From assembly GCF_000381525.1 (NCBI RefSeq), contig NZ_KB906605.1, positions 1 to 64,000 of the forward strand: a stretch of 64,000 nucleotides of DNA, given 5' to 3'. Below, in pieces: positions 26,134-34,692 of this stretch. Origin of the DNA: Peptostreptococcus anaerobius VPI 4330 = DSM 2949 (lineage in GTDB: Bacteria; Bacillota; Clostridia; Peptostreptococcales; Peptostreptococcaceae). Every line of letters starts with the position of its first letter. Positions within the stretch are counted from its first letter, which is position 1. A program made the translations under genes and the position numbers. Below the pieces are notes generated by a model. The model was not told the origin of the DNA, did not search any database, and saw nothing but the letters and a program-made list of their open reading frames with translations.

Positions 26134-27015
26134 TTAATAAACTTGCTCCTCTAAGTACCTGTCTGTTATGTCAGTAAAAAAATCAGCATCCCAAATACTC
26201 AGGCCCTTCTGTTCTTTCGGACCTAGGAAGTGTAATACATCCTCTCTTGCGTTATCAAAGTCAATAACTTTAAAACGGTCATTTAAAAGATTCTTCAGGG
26301 TTCCTATATCTAAAGTTCTGCTAGGAGCCCAATGATCCGATTGTTCCATTCTTTTCTGAAGGTGATATATATTTACCCTCGTCCCCCTCTTTAAGTACCA
26401 TATATAGTCAAAAAAATCTCTACCCTTAACCCTATTTTTATAATCTCTACACAGGACTGCATGAATCTTTCCCGCAAATAAGGATGGCATATCGTACAAT
26501 TTGGCTCTATAGGTATCTGGTAGAATTGCGTTTACATATTGAAACTCAGCTCCCTCAGGTGTATTTGTGTCTATTTCGAACTTTATCCTTATCAAAGCAT
26601 TAGAATTAAATCCATATGTCATAGAGTCATCAGATGTTATTTCTAATACATTTTGAATAGTATTGCCTTTTATAAATGCAGATTGTATGGCTGTTTGTTT
26701 AGATTTATTCTTTTTTTTAACTGTCATTTTAAAGTTGTACGAAGTCAGTTCCTTTTCAACATAGGATAGGTACTTGTCCAGATTAAAATCTGCTTCTGGC
26801 CTTTCAAGTGAAAAATCTAAATCCTCACTATACCTTGGAAGACCGTAAAATATTCTGAGTGCAGTCCCACCATAAAAAGCTGCCTTGGTAAAAAAGTCAC
26901 TCCTAGACAGCCCCATTAGAGCAACCTCTTGTACAACCTCTTTTAGTGCATTTTCGTAGTCTTCACTACTTTTACAAGTATACTTGTCAATCATGGCCAT
27001 TATTGCATCATTCAT
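26134..27015 (-). CDS. abiEii: AbiEii-type nucleotidyltransferase toxin
   Basis: This protein of about 293 residues is the toxin of a type IV toxin-antitoxin/abortive infection pair. It has the nucleotidyltransferase pattern FYGGTALRIFYGLPRYSEDLDFSL (GGT followed by the acidic DLDF) near residues 47-70, and the conserved lysine-rich VKGRDFFDYIWYL towards the C-terminus. Related MenT toxins transfer nucleotides to tRNA acceptor stems. I set the start at the ATG (MNDAIMAM) behind AAGGAGGG, which lies inside the last codons of abiEi; the two genes are one base apart and translationally coupled. Phage-defence activity is inferred. Confidence 0.9.
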   Translation of the reverse strand: MNDAIMAMIDKYTCKSSEDYENALKEVVQEVALMGLSRSDFFTKAAFYGGTALRIFYGLPRYSEDLDFSLERPEADFNLDKYLSYVEKELTSYNFKMTVKKKNKSKQTAIQSAFIKGNTIQNVLEITSDDSMTYGFNSNALIRIKFEIDTNTPEGAEFQYVNAILPDTYRAKLYDMPSLFAGKIHAVLCRDYKNRVKGRDFFDYIWYLKRGTRVNIYHLQKRMEQSDHWAPSRTLDIGTLKNLLNDRFKVIDFDNAREDVLHFLGPKEQKGLSIWDADFFTDITDRYLEEQVY

Positions 27016-27016
27016 G

Positions 27017-27604
27017 CTAATAACCCTCCTTGTCAATAAACCTGATAAGCTGATTCAAGTTGGTCTTATGGTACATTGGAGCTATCCTTCTAATTTTATC
27101 AAACTCAAGTTCTTCAAATATATCTTCATCAAGCCTCATACCATCAAAAAGATAATCCTCAAAATCTTTCAACCCCCTTATAGGTTTTAAGATACTAAGT
27201 ATGTCGCACAAGGCCTTTTCCCTACTAGCAATATTAAATGAACGGTTGTTTACTATTTCACGTGTATAATAAAATGGAAACACTTGCTTGGGTACATCTT
27301 GATACGTATAGATGCCAAATACATTTTCAAACTTTTTATTCTTTTTTAGATCAAAAGAGGCAGAAGTATATGTATGCACTCTCTCTGGTATCATCCCATA
27401 ATAGGACAAGGCCCACTCAAAAGATAAGTACGATGGGCCTAAAATATCATTTGCCAGAACGTAGCCTGGTATTTCGGGATCCGTTTCATACAGCCCTCTT
27501 TTTACAGGCAACAATTCCTCTTTTTCTATCAAGGACTTAATTTTTTGATAAGGTACCTTGTATTCCTTATACTTGTATAAAAGCTCGCTTGTATCTTGTA
27601 TCAT
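27017..27604 (-). CDS. abiEi: AbiEi-type antitoxin/transcriptional repressor
   Basis: This protein of about 195 residues matches AbiEi antitoxins: an N-terminal winged helix (about 1-50, ending LLPVKRGLYETDP) and a C-terminal antitoxin domain with LSFEWALSYYGMIPERV and SREKALCDIL. AbiEi proteins repress their own operon by binding inverted repeats and also silence AbiEii. The ATG (MIQDTSELL) is preferred over an upstream GTG because GGAGG lies eight bases before it. The promoter and ribosome site are embedded in a 46-base inverted repeat. Confidence 0.9.
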   Translation of the reverse strand: MIQDTSELLYKYKEYKVPYQKIKSLIEKEELLPVKRGLYETDPEIPGYVLANDILGPSYLSFEWALSYYGMIPERVHTYTSASFDLKKNKKFENVFGIYTYQDVPKQVFPFYYTREIVNNRSFNIASREKALCDILSILKPIRGLKDFEDYLFDGMRLDEDIFEELEFDKIRRIAPMYHKTNLNQLIRFIDKEGY

Positions 27605-27608
27605 GTCT

Positions 27609-27657
27609 ATTTCCTCCACTTATTATATATAATACTATATTTAGTGGAGGAAATCAA
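27609..27657 (-). promoter_or_regulatory. abiE promoter within a 12-base-arm inverted repeat
   Basis: Arms ATTTCCTCCACT (27609-27620) and AGTGGAGGAAAT (27643-27654) are perfectly complementary across a 22-base AT centre. On the minus strand the promoter is TTGATT (27652-27657), 17 bases, TATTAT (27629-27634). The ribosome site GGAGG is inside the downstream arm. Confidence 0.8.
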
Positions 27658-27663
27658 CATCTA

Positions 27664-30120
27664 CTACCTATCTTTTAAGACATCTGTCATATTGATTTTT
27701 TTGATTCTCCTAGTCAGTATCCACCTATCCACCATATATACTAATATCCCGCAAGCTATAGTTGCAAAGTATATGTACATTGGTATGTCAGCATTGACAT
27801 AGCCATTGAATTTGTAAAAAGCTACTTTTATAAGTTTGTTTACCAAATACTTCTCAACAGGTATAAGTATCAGCAAAAATATTACTACTGCAAGGCTTGA
27901 TACCCTAATAAATATCTTTTCTATCTCCTTGTCGTGGTAGCCAAATATTCTAAGATAGGATATAGACTCTTTGTACTTGTCTATAATTGCCTTGGTCAAA
28001 ACATACATGACCACAAGGTATATAACTAGGGCAACCATCATAATAGTAGGCATAACATTTTTGAAGTTATTTAAAAACTGGTCAGCAATCTTCCTCATGC
28101 TCTTCCCATCTATAAGTGTAGATAGGTCCTTGTCATCAATCTTCAGGGCCCTGTCTGAAAAGGCGCCATTGTAATAAAACTCGTCCATACCTAGCATCTT
28201 GTTGCAGGACTTTCGATCCATTATTATGGAAAATGAAGTCTTTAGTTGCTGGCTAGTTCCAACTATTCTCATCCTGTATTCCCTGTCCCTGTTTTCATCA
28301 TTGACAGTAAAATAATCTCCTATACCTAGACCGAACTTGTCCTTGATGCCCTCAGTTACGTATACATCATAGGTCTTGCCCTCGCTAGATCTTGTACTAA
28401 TATTTTTTATATTATTTCTTTTTAGGCCATCCTTTACATAGCTTCCATCAAGGTCAGTCCCATAGATACTAGCCCTTGTTTGATCGTCAACTTTTTTACC
28501 CCTTATTTTAACTTGGTATAGGGTGAATAGGTTTGTATCTACCTTGCCGCCGACTAATTTGTTTTGGTAGTCATAGCTAGGATGGTCAAATATATTTTTA
28601 TCCTTCTTGCTTAGAGAGTCTTTTAACCTCTCCTCTACTTCCTTTCTTATAGGCCCCTTAAATACCGTCTGATAACTAGATGGCATGGACTCTTGAGTCT
28701 TATCCATGTAGTCATTGAGTATACCCTTGATTGACATACCATATATCATCAGGATATTTGCCAGCAGTAATCCCAACAAGAGTACAAGGTAGTTGCCCTT
28801 GTTTCTAAGGAAGATCCTCAACCTAAACCTGGATATAAATGACACATTTGGCAGTTTGACAGCCTTTTTATTCCTAGACCTAGATAAATCACGCCTTAGA
28901 AACTTTAGGGGACTCATCCTTAGCTTCCTAGTTATAAATACGAGATTCACTAGTAGCATAAGACCTATAGGTATAAGCGTTGTCAAAATAAAGGCATAGG
29001 CTGACCACACAAGTTCAACTGGAAATAGGGAGTATGAAATTGTATAAAGGCTCAAATACATGTCCTTCATAAATGTATAAGCAAATATGTTGCCCAAAAG
29101 CGCAGAAAACACTGTAACATATAGGGGTAATTTGATGTAGTGCCATACTAGGCTTGGTCTTTTGTAACCAAAGGCTAGGAGTGTACCTATAACAGCCGAT
29201 TCCTCTTCTATCATATTCTGGACTAAGACGGCAAATATAAATGACATCACCAATAAAACAATAACCATCAGACTAGTAATCATTGGAACATCACCACCCA
29301 TATCATCCATGACATAGGATATACGAGAGTTTGTATACTTGGTCTGGGCATCAATTGGAATTATACCCTTTGAAGAAAATCCCTTTATTATATCCTTTAG
29401 CTTATCTGTTTGGAGTTTCTTATCGTCCTGACCATATTTATAACCTTGCCTATTCTTATCATACTGATTAGTCTTATCTCTCCTTTTACCATCATCAAGA
29501 CCATGCCTATATGAGTAGCTATACTTTAGTCCCGCACCACTTTTGACCAGCCTATCAAAGCCACCTGAACTAAGGCTTGCAACACCGAAGTTTTTGTTGT
29601 CCATCAAAAGGTCACCAGGTCTCCTAAGTAGACAGCTATAATCTGGAAAGGCACCTATACCAGATATCTTGAATTCTTGACCAAGCAAGCTTATCTTATC
29701 GCTTATTTTTAATTTATTTTCTCGTGCAAAATTTACATTTAAAAATATCTCTTCACTATTTCTAGGCATTTTACCCTCATGAATTGCTGGTATATCTATC
29801 TTTTCCCTATTTTGATACACCCTAATTGTTTTGCCCTTGTCATAGTCAAGAGCCATAAAATAGTTGGGATAGGCCCTCACACCATTATCCGTAAATATCT
29901 TTTCTTCTTGGCTAGTGAGCTTCCTATCAAATTCAATGTAGCCATCCTCAATCCTTCCTAGCTTATGGCTATCGTAGTAGGTCTTTTCAATAGATTTTTG
30001 AGCTATAAAAAATGATGATACAACAGATATAGTAATCAGCATAATTATAAATATGGCTCCGTACCTACCTATATTGGACTTGAGGTCTCTAAAAATTCTC
30101 TTGTTAAGTGGATTTTTCAT
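27664..30120 (-). CDS. FtsX-type ABC transporter permease, two-domain (MacB-like)
   Basis: The 818-residue protein has an N-terminal membrane segment (about 19-40), a large extracytoplasmic region (about 45-280), a first FtsX core of three segments (about 280-400), then a second copy (segment about 450-470, extracytoplasmic region, three segments about 690-800). This duplicated FtsX layout is typical of efflux or peptide-sensing systems of Gram-positives. A charged, tyrosine-rich insert (about 200-245, YRHGLDDGKRRDK and following) is unusual. The partner ATPase gene ends 10 bases upstream. Lipoprotein or antimicrobial-peptide export is possible; the substrate is unknown. Confidence 0.85.
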   Translation of the reverse strand: MKNPLNKRIFRDLKSNIGRYGAIFIIMLITISVVSSFFIAQKSIEKTYYDSHKLGRIEDGYIEFDRKLTSQEEKIFTDNGVRAYPNYFMALDYDKGKTIRVYQNREKIDIPAIHEGKMPRNSEEIFLNVNFARENKLKISDKISLLGQEFKISGIGAFPDYSCLLRRPGDLLMDNKNFGVASLSSGGFDRLVKSGAGLKYSYSYRHGLDDGKRRDKTNQYDKNRQGYKYGQDDKKLQTDKLKDIIKGFSSKGIIPIDAQTKYTNSRISYVMDDMGGDVPMITSLMVIVLLVMSFIFAVLVQNMIEEESAVIGTLLAFGYKRPSLVWHYIKLPLYVTVFSALLGNIFAYTFMKDMYLSLYTISYSLFPVELVWSAYAFILTTLIPIGLMLLVNLVFITRKLRMSPLKFLRRDLSRSRNKKAVKLPNVSFISRFRLRIFLRNKGNYLVLLLGLLLANILMIYGMSIKGILNDYMDKTQESMPSSYQTVFKGPIRKEVEERLKDSLSKKDKNIFDHPSYDYQNKLVGGKVDTNLFTLYQVKIRGKKVDDQTRASIYGTDLDGSYVKDGLKRNNIKNISTRSSEGKTYDVYVTEGIKDKFGLGIGDYFTVNDENRDREYRMRIVGTSQQLKTSFSIIMDRKSCNKMLGMDEFYYNGAFSDRALKIDDKDLSTLIDGKSMRKIADQFLNNFKNVMPTIMMVALVIYLVVMYVLTKAIIDKYKESISYLRIFGYHDKEIEKIFIRVSSLAVVIFLLILIPVEKYLVNKLIKVAFYKFNGYVNADIPMYIYFATIACGILVYMVDRWILTRRIKKINMTDVLKDR

Positions 30121-30130
30121 GAGACACCTC

Positions 30131-30841
30131 CTACCAAACCAACTGATCTGCCATTAGTGGATTCTCATTTATCCTATGGTCCAAAATCCTACCATCATGT
30201 AGGTTGAGAACCTCGTGCGACATCTGTGCAATAGCTATATTGTGTGTAGCTATAATAATTGTAGAGCCGTACTCTTTGTTGATCTTTTGTATCATCTCGA
30301 GGACCTGCTTGGCTGTAGAGTAGTCAAGGGCACCTGTAGGCTCATCACAAATCAATAGGTCCGGTCTCTTCGCCAAAGCCCTAGCTATAGCAGTCCTCTG
30401 TTGTTGACCACCAGATAATTGGTTAGGAAACTTCATCTCATGTTCTCTTAAACCCAAGATATCTATCAATTCATCAATATCAAGCGGATTCGGACTAAGG
30501 TAGGCTCCAACTTCAATATTCTCCCTTACTGTGAGATTGGATACCAGATTATAAAACTGGAATACAAATCCCAACTTGTCCCTCCTATAGTCCAACAATT
30601 GAGACTTTGACAGGCTATTGAGTTCATAGTCATCAACCCTTACGCTGCCATCTTCAAATGATTCAATTCCCCCTAAAATATTCAAAAAGGTAGACTTGCC
30701 CGAACCAGATGGACCTAAAAGAGTGCAAATTGACCCCTTGTTTATAGAGCAGTCTATACCCTTGAGGACGTCAACTGTATTAGAACCACTTGTGTATGAC
30801 TTTTTTAGATTAGAAATTTCAATAAAGTATTGTCTTTTCAT
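30131..30841 (-). CDS. ABC transporter ATP-binding protein (MacB/LolD type)
   Basis: This protein of about 236 residues has Walker A GPSGSGKST, the Q-loop VFQFYNLV, signature LSGGQQQRTAIARAL, Walker B LLICDEPTGALD and the H-loop ATHN. The GALD D-loop and LSGGQQQR are hallmarks of the ATPase partner of FtsX-type permeases. The start is the ATG behind GGGGGGA, seven codons inside the longest frame. It is the first gene of a two-gene operon and is preceded by 3.3 copies of a 36-base tandem repeat. Confidence 0.92.
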   Translation of the reverse strand: MKRQYFIEISNLKKSYTSGSNTVDVLKGIDCSINKGSICTLLGPSGSGKSTFLNILGGIESFEDGSVRVDDYELNSLSKSQLLDYRRDKLGFVFQFYNLVSNLTVRENIEVGAYLSPNPLDIDELIDILGLREHEMKFPNQLSGGQQQRTAIARALAKRPDLLICDEPTGALDYSTAKQVLEMIQKINKEYGSTIIIATHNIAIAQMSHEVLNLHDGRILDHRINENPLMADQLVW

Positions 30842-30870
30842 AGTAATCCCCCCTGGAAACATAATAATTG

Positions 30871-30988
30871 CTGTTAATTCAATCTTTAATATTAATTATA
30901 ACTTTGCTATTAATTCTGTCTTTATTGCTAATTATAATTTTGCTATTAATTCTATCTTTACTGCTAGTTATAATTTTGCTATTAATTT
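30871..30988 (-). repeat. 36-base tandem repeat (3.3 copies) upstream of an ABC operon
   Basis: Units at 30871-30906, 30907-30942 and 30943-30978, with a partial fourth to 30988, share CTATTAATTC, ATCTTTA and TAATTATAATTTTG with few differences. On the minus strand each unit holds AAAATTATAAT preceded by a GACAGA-like or GATAGA-like box, so each could act as a weak promoter. An open frame through it on the plus strand (30696-31013) is an artefact of the repeat. Confidence 0.9.
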
Positions 30989-31119
30989 GAATTATAGCAC
31001 TAATGATAATTAAACTCAAGTGAATTCTTATTGCCTATAACTTAATTTCTTTTTCTAGAATTTAAATCTAAAGCAATAAAATTATAAATTAAACTAGATA
31101 TTAGCTTATGTTTTATATA

Positions 31120-31148
31120 TTGAAAATTTGAACTAGTTACTGTATAAT
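31120..31148 (+). promoter_or_regulatory. SigA promoter of the Mop gene
   Basis: TTGAAA (31120-31125), 17 bases, TATAAT (31143-31148), about 60 bases before the start. Confidence 0.85.
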
Positions 31149-31211
31149 AAACTTATGAAAATAAATGTTTTCTATCTATTTAAATCTAAGTATAAACCCA
31201 GGAGGTATAGA

Positions 31212-31622
31212 ATGAAATTAAGTGCAAGAAATCAATTTGAAGGTAAAGTAATAGGAGTAAATGAAGGTGCTGTAAATGGAATCGTTTCACTAGATGTAAA
31301 CGGAACAAAAATTAGTGGCACTATTTCTATGGCTGCTATTAAGGAGCTAGGTATCATTGAAGGTGTAACTGCAACAGCAATTATAAAGGCTACTGATGTA
31401 ATGGTTGCAGTTGGAGAATTAAAATTAAGTGCGAGAAACCAGTTTGCTGGTAAAGTAACTTCTATTACGGAAGGTGCTGTGAATGATATCGTAGTTATTG
31501 ACACTCCAGTCGGTGCTGTTTCAGCTACAATATCTAAGGCTGCCGTTGAAGAATTAGGCCTAGCAAAAGACTCTGAAGCAATAGCAATTATAAAAGCTAC
31601 TTCTGTTATGTTTGCTCGTTAG
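31212..31622 (+). CDS. Molybdate/tungstate-binding protein with two Mop (TOBE) domains
   Basis: This 136-residue protein consists of two tandem Mop domains of about 68 residues, each opening with KLSARNQF(E/A)GKV and ending in AIIKAT(D/S)VM. Mop proteins bind oxyanions such as molybdate in the cytoplasm as storage or buffering. The start is the internal ATG behind AGGAGG; the longest frame begins 19 codons earlier. It is a single-gene unit; no molybdate transporter or cofactor genes are near. The two halves are alike enough to suggest an internal duplication. Confidence 0.92.
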   Translation: MKLSARNQFEGKVIGVNEGAVNGIVSLDVNGTKISGTISMAAIKELGIIEGVTATAIIKATDVMVAVGELKLSARNQFAGKVTSITEGAVNDIVVIDTPVGAVSATISKAAVEELGLAKDSEAIAIIKATSVMFAR

Positions 31623-31715
31623 TAAATATTATCGGCCTATAGTTCTAGGTCTTGTATTACAACTATGAAATATAATATCTTAATGGTATTAGATTATTCA
31701 TATTTTGACTTACTA

Positions 31716-31763
31716 GAAAAACAACCCCCAATCATTAGATTTTTAGGTCTAATTTTTGGGGGT
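31716..31763 (-). terminator. Hairpin terminator between mop and the ECF module
   Basis: 31724-31739 pairs with 31748-31763 (ACCCCCAA/TTGGGGGT and ATTAGA/TCTAAT, two mismatches) and is followed on the minus strand by TTGTTTTTC. It may end transcripts of the ECF module, about 200 bases after its last stop. The rest of 31623-31960 holds only AT-rich sequence with a short direct repeat (AATATTATAAAA). Confidence 0.6.
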
Positions 31764-31960
31764 CACATCATTTTGTCTTCATCTAACGGTTAGGATTTTT
31801 TCTGCCAACGCTAAAATGTGTAGAGTCGTTTTTTTCACCTGCTCCAAATAATATTATAAAATTTATTTTATGGAATATTATAAAAAATACTATTTACAAT
31901 TTCTCATTTTTTTGCGTTTTTATCATATGTTCCTCTTATAATTTACTATTGTATACTTTT

Positions 31961-33352
31961 TCATAAATAAGTAAAATCAATCACTTTATCACAAACTGAC
32001 TCTAAAAACTCAATATCATGGGATATTATTAAAATCAGCTTATCTTCTTCCTTTACTTTTTTTATGTTTTTAGCTACTATTTTCATATTTTTATAGTCCA
32101 ATCCACTGGTTGGCTCATCGAAAAATAGAATTTTCTTGTCGGATAGTAAAGCGGATAAAATAATTACTCTCTGTTTCTGTCCTCCAGATAAAGTGTGCGG
32201 ATTTCTATCAATAATATTTTCGAGTTCCATATTTTTTAACCAATTGTTTATAATATTTTTGTCTATAACTTTTGACGTTAATAATATTTCATCAAACACA
32301 TTGTCAGTAAATAGTTGATAATTCACTTCCTGCATAATAAGTAGACTTTCATTTAACCTGCTTCTTATATTGAAATTCTCATCCTCTTTTAAAATTTTCC
32401 CTTTATTTGCTTTGTATAAGCCACATATGATTTTTGCTAATGTAGACTTTCCAATTCCATTTTCTCCAACAATCCCAATAATATTTCCATAGCAAAATGT
32501 AAGATCCTTGATGGACAAAATTGTTCTGGTATTTCTTTTAAATATCAGATTTTTCAATTCTAATAAAGCCCCTTTATTTGAAGTTTCAAAATCTTCAAAT
32601 CCTTCAATAGCTTTATAATCAGAATGTCTAAGTCCAGTTCTCATTCGTTCATCCTCACTTAGATTTTCAATTTCATCCATACTATATTCTCTGATGATTT
32701 TCCCATCCTCTAAATATATTGCTCTGTCAACAATGTCTTCTAAATACCACAGCCTATGTTCTGCAATAATAATAGTTTTTCCTAAAGATTTAAGCTTCTT
32801 CATTGTAAGTGATAGTTCTTTCATTGACTTTATGTCTAAGCTTGAAGACGGTTCATCAAGAATAAATATCTCAGGGTTTAATGCGTAAATACTTGCTATA
32901 GCAATCTTCTGCTTTTCTCCTCCGGAAAGATTGAATATATTTTTATTCATCAAGTTTTCAAGACGAAGCTCTTTTTCGACCTCTTTAATCCTTTTGTTAA
33001 TTACTTCTCTTTCTATTCCGTAATTTTCTAAACCAAAAGCAATCTCATCTGTAGTGTTTGTTGTATAAAATTGTGTTTTAGGATTTTGAAAAACTGAACC
33101 TACATCCTTAGATAATTTATAAATTGGTGTAGTAAATGTATTCATACCATTGACCATAACACTGCCTGAAATGTCCCCATCATAGAACTCAGGTATTATA
33201 CCGTTCATAAGTTTTAATAGGGTCGACTTTCCGCAACCACTCCTGCCACATAGAAGAATGCATTCCCCTTTTTTTATTTTCAAGTTTATATCTTTTAATG
33301 AGTAATTATCTCCTCCTTTGTACTTAAAACTTAATTCTCTAATTTCAATCAT
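31961..33352 (-). CDS. ECF transporter ATPase, two fused CbiO/EcfA domains
   Basis: This protein of about 463 residues contains two ATPase domains in one chain. The first has GRSGCGKSTLL (about 37-47), LSGGEKQKIAI and ILDEPSSSLD. The second has GENGIGKSTLAK (about 295), LSGGQKQRVI and FFDEPTSGLD. Fused EcfA-A' chains are typical of dedicated ECF systems. The ATG at 33352 overlaps the EcfT stop by four bases (ATGA). It is the last gene of the module, downstream of T and S components. The energising role is firm; the substrate depends on the S protein. Confidence 0.93.
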   Translation of the reverse strand: MIEIRELSFKYKGGDNYSLKDINLKIKKGECILLCGRSGCGKSTLLKLMNGIIPEFYDGDISGSVMVNGMNTFTTPIYKLSKDVGSVFQNPKTQFYTTNTTDEIAFGLENYGIEREVINKRIKEVEKELRLENLMNKNIFNLSGGEKQKIAIASIYALNPEIFILDEPSSSLDIKSMKELSLTMKKLKSLGKTIIIAEHRLWYLEDIVDRAIYLEDGKIIREYSMDEIENLSEDERMRTGLRHSDYKAIEGFEDFETSNKGALLELKNLIFKRNTRTILSIKDLTFCYGNIIGIVGENGIGKSTLAKIICGLYKANKGKILKEDENFNIRSRLNESLLIMQEVNYQLFTDNVFDEILLTSKVIDKNIINNWLKNMELENIIDRNPHTLSGGQKQRVIILSALLSDKKILFFDEPTSGLDYKNMKIVAKNIKKVKEEDKLILIISHDIEFLESVCDKVIDFTYL

Positions 33353-34077
33353 AAATCCCACCCTGACACTTTCATAAATATTACTATCAATAAAATTAAA
33401 ATCATAAGAATTAAAACGCCAATGTCATTTTTTCTAATCTTAATTAGGTATCTACTTGTTTTTTGAACAGGAGCATCAAGCCCTCTTATAATGGCTGATT
33501 GGGATAGCTCATCCCCGATTTCTATTACACTTACGAATAATGGTACAAAAAAGTATTCCATTGTCGCAGCAGGTTTATGAAATAAATTATAAAGACTAAC
33601 GCTAATCCCTCTTGTTTTCATAGCCATATTTATATGACTCCACTCATCTTTAATCGTAGGTAAGCATCGAAATATTACAGAAATCATTATAAGTGAGTCT
33701 TTTGAAAGTTTTAATTTTTGTAGAGTTGCTACTGCACTGGAAACAGATGTGAAATTTAAAATCCATTTACCCACAATAATACATGGCAAAAATTTTCTCC
33801 CAATTGCCAAGAGGAATAAAATTAAATTCAAAAGAAAATTTATATTGAAATAGGCTAAAGTTTTTTCTAATACAACGCTTGTTACAAAGAATAGAATATA
33901 CCTTATAGCGGATTTCTTATAACCATCACTAATAATGATGGCAAGAAATAATAAGCTAATAAGGCTTTGATATATCAAACCAAAACCTAAAAATATTAAA
34001 ATATTCGCACCTATAAGTAAGATAAGTTTTGTTCTGAGGTCATATTTTGACCCCAGAGCAATCTTTGAATTTTCCAT
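33349..34077 (-). CDS. ECF transporter transmembrane (T) component
   Basis: This 242-residue EcfT protein has about five membrane segments and the two coupling-helix motifs KTRG (about residue 153) and IRGLDAP (about 198-204) that dock into the ATPases. Length is close to the CbiQ/EcfT norm. It starts at the stop of the S component (one-base overlap) and overlaps the ATPase gene by four bases, so all three are translated together. Part of the TetR-controlled module. Confidence 0.9.
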   Translation of the reverse strand: MENSKIALGSKYDLRTKLILLIGANILIFLGFGLIYQSLISLLFLAIIISDGYKKSAIRYILFFVTSVVLEKTLAYFNINFLLNLILFLLAIGRKFLPCIIVGKWILNFTSVSSAVATLQKLKLSKDSLIMISVIFRCLPTIKDEWSHINMAMKTRGISVSLYNLFHKPAATMEYFFVPLFVSVIEIGDELSQSAIIRGLDAPVQKTSRYLIKIRKNDIGVLILMILILLIVIFMKVSGWDL

Positions 34078-34667
34078 TATAAGACTCCTGCTGATTCCAA
34101 CTTTTTATTTAGTATTTTCTTTGTAAAATAAGAACCAATTAATGAGAATATAAATGTTCCAATAATCATAACTGGTAGCATCCATATTGGTGTCCATGCT
34201 CTTACTGTATTACAAAAGTTTTGATCTAAGCCACCTTTTATAACGCTTTCAAAAAATGCTTCTCTCATAAGCCAAATTGGTAAGAATCCTCCAAATAAGT
34301 TTAGAGAAAAAAACATATGGCTAATTGTATTTTTCTTAAAGTCTGTATAATTTCCACCTCTTGCTATGAACATAGCAATTATTCCGGCAGGCACTGCCGC
34401 TAATGGTGCAATTGGAATATGTCCAGTTGCAACTAATAAAATACTTGGTAAGATAGCTGCGATTACAATAGCGGTGGCTGACTTTGTTTTTGCAAGAAGC
34501 ATATGATAGGTTGGTGCAGCAAGTAGTGCTACAAGCATAGGCATTAGTAAAAATAAAACAGGGACAGGCATAGATATTGCCCCAATTACTAAATATGTTA
34601 CAAAGTAAAGTGCAATTAAAACACCAGCTGTAACTGCATTTTTTGATGATTTCTTTTGTGTTTTCAT
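34077..34667 (-). CDS. ECF transporter S component, MptE-like (Trep_Strep family)
   Basis: This 196-residue membrane protein has a basic N-terminus and about five segments. ALYFVTYLVIGAISMPVPVLFLLMP (about 20-44) and FIARGGNYTDFKKNTISHM match the Trep_Strep/MptE-like group of S components. This group has no experimentally fixed substrate that I can recall. It lies between a pair of half-ABC transporters and its own T and A components, so transport of a molecule related to that handled by the ABC pair is likely. AAAGGAGG precedes the ATG. Confidence 0.85.
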   Translation of the reverse strand: MKTQKKSSKNAVTAGVLIALYFVTYLVIGAISMPVPVLFLLMPMLVALLAAPTYHMLLAKTKSATAIVIAAILPSILLVATGHIPIAPLAAVPAGIIAMFIARGGNYTDFKKNTISHMFFSLNLFGGFLPIWLMREAFFESVIKGGLDQNFCNTVRAWTPIWMLPVMIIGTFIFSLIGSYFTKKILNKKLESAGVL

Positions 34668-34692
34668 AAATTTCCTCCTTTAAAATTGATTG

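Noticed and set aside
30871-30988. CRISPR array
   Set aside because: The 36-base units are directly adjacent with no spacers, and no cas gene is nearby.
30696-31013. 105-codon plus-strand ORF
   Set aside because: It runs antisense through the ABC ATPase gene and the 36-base repeats; its repeated peptide is produced by the repeat.
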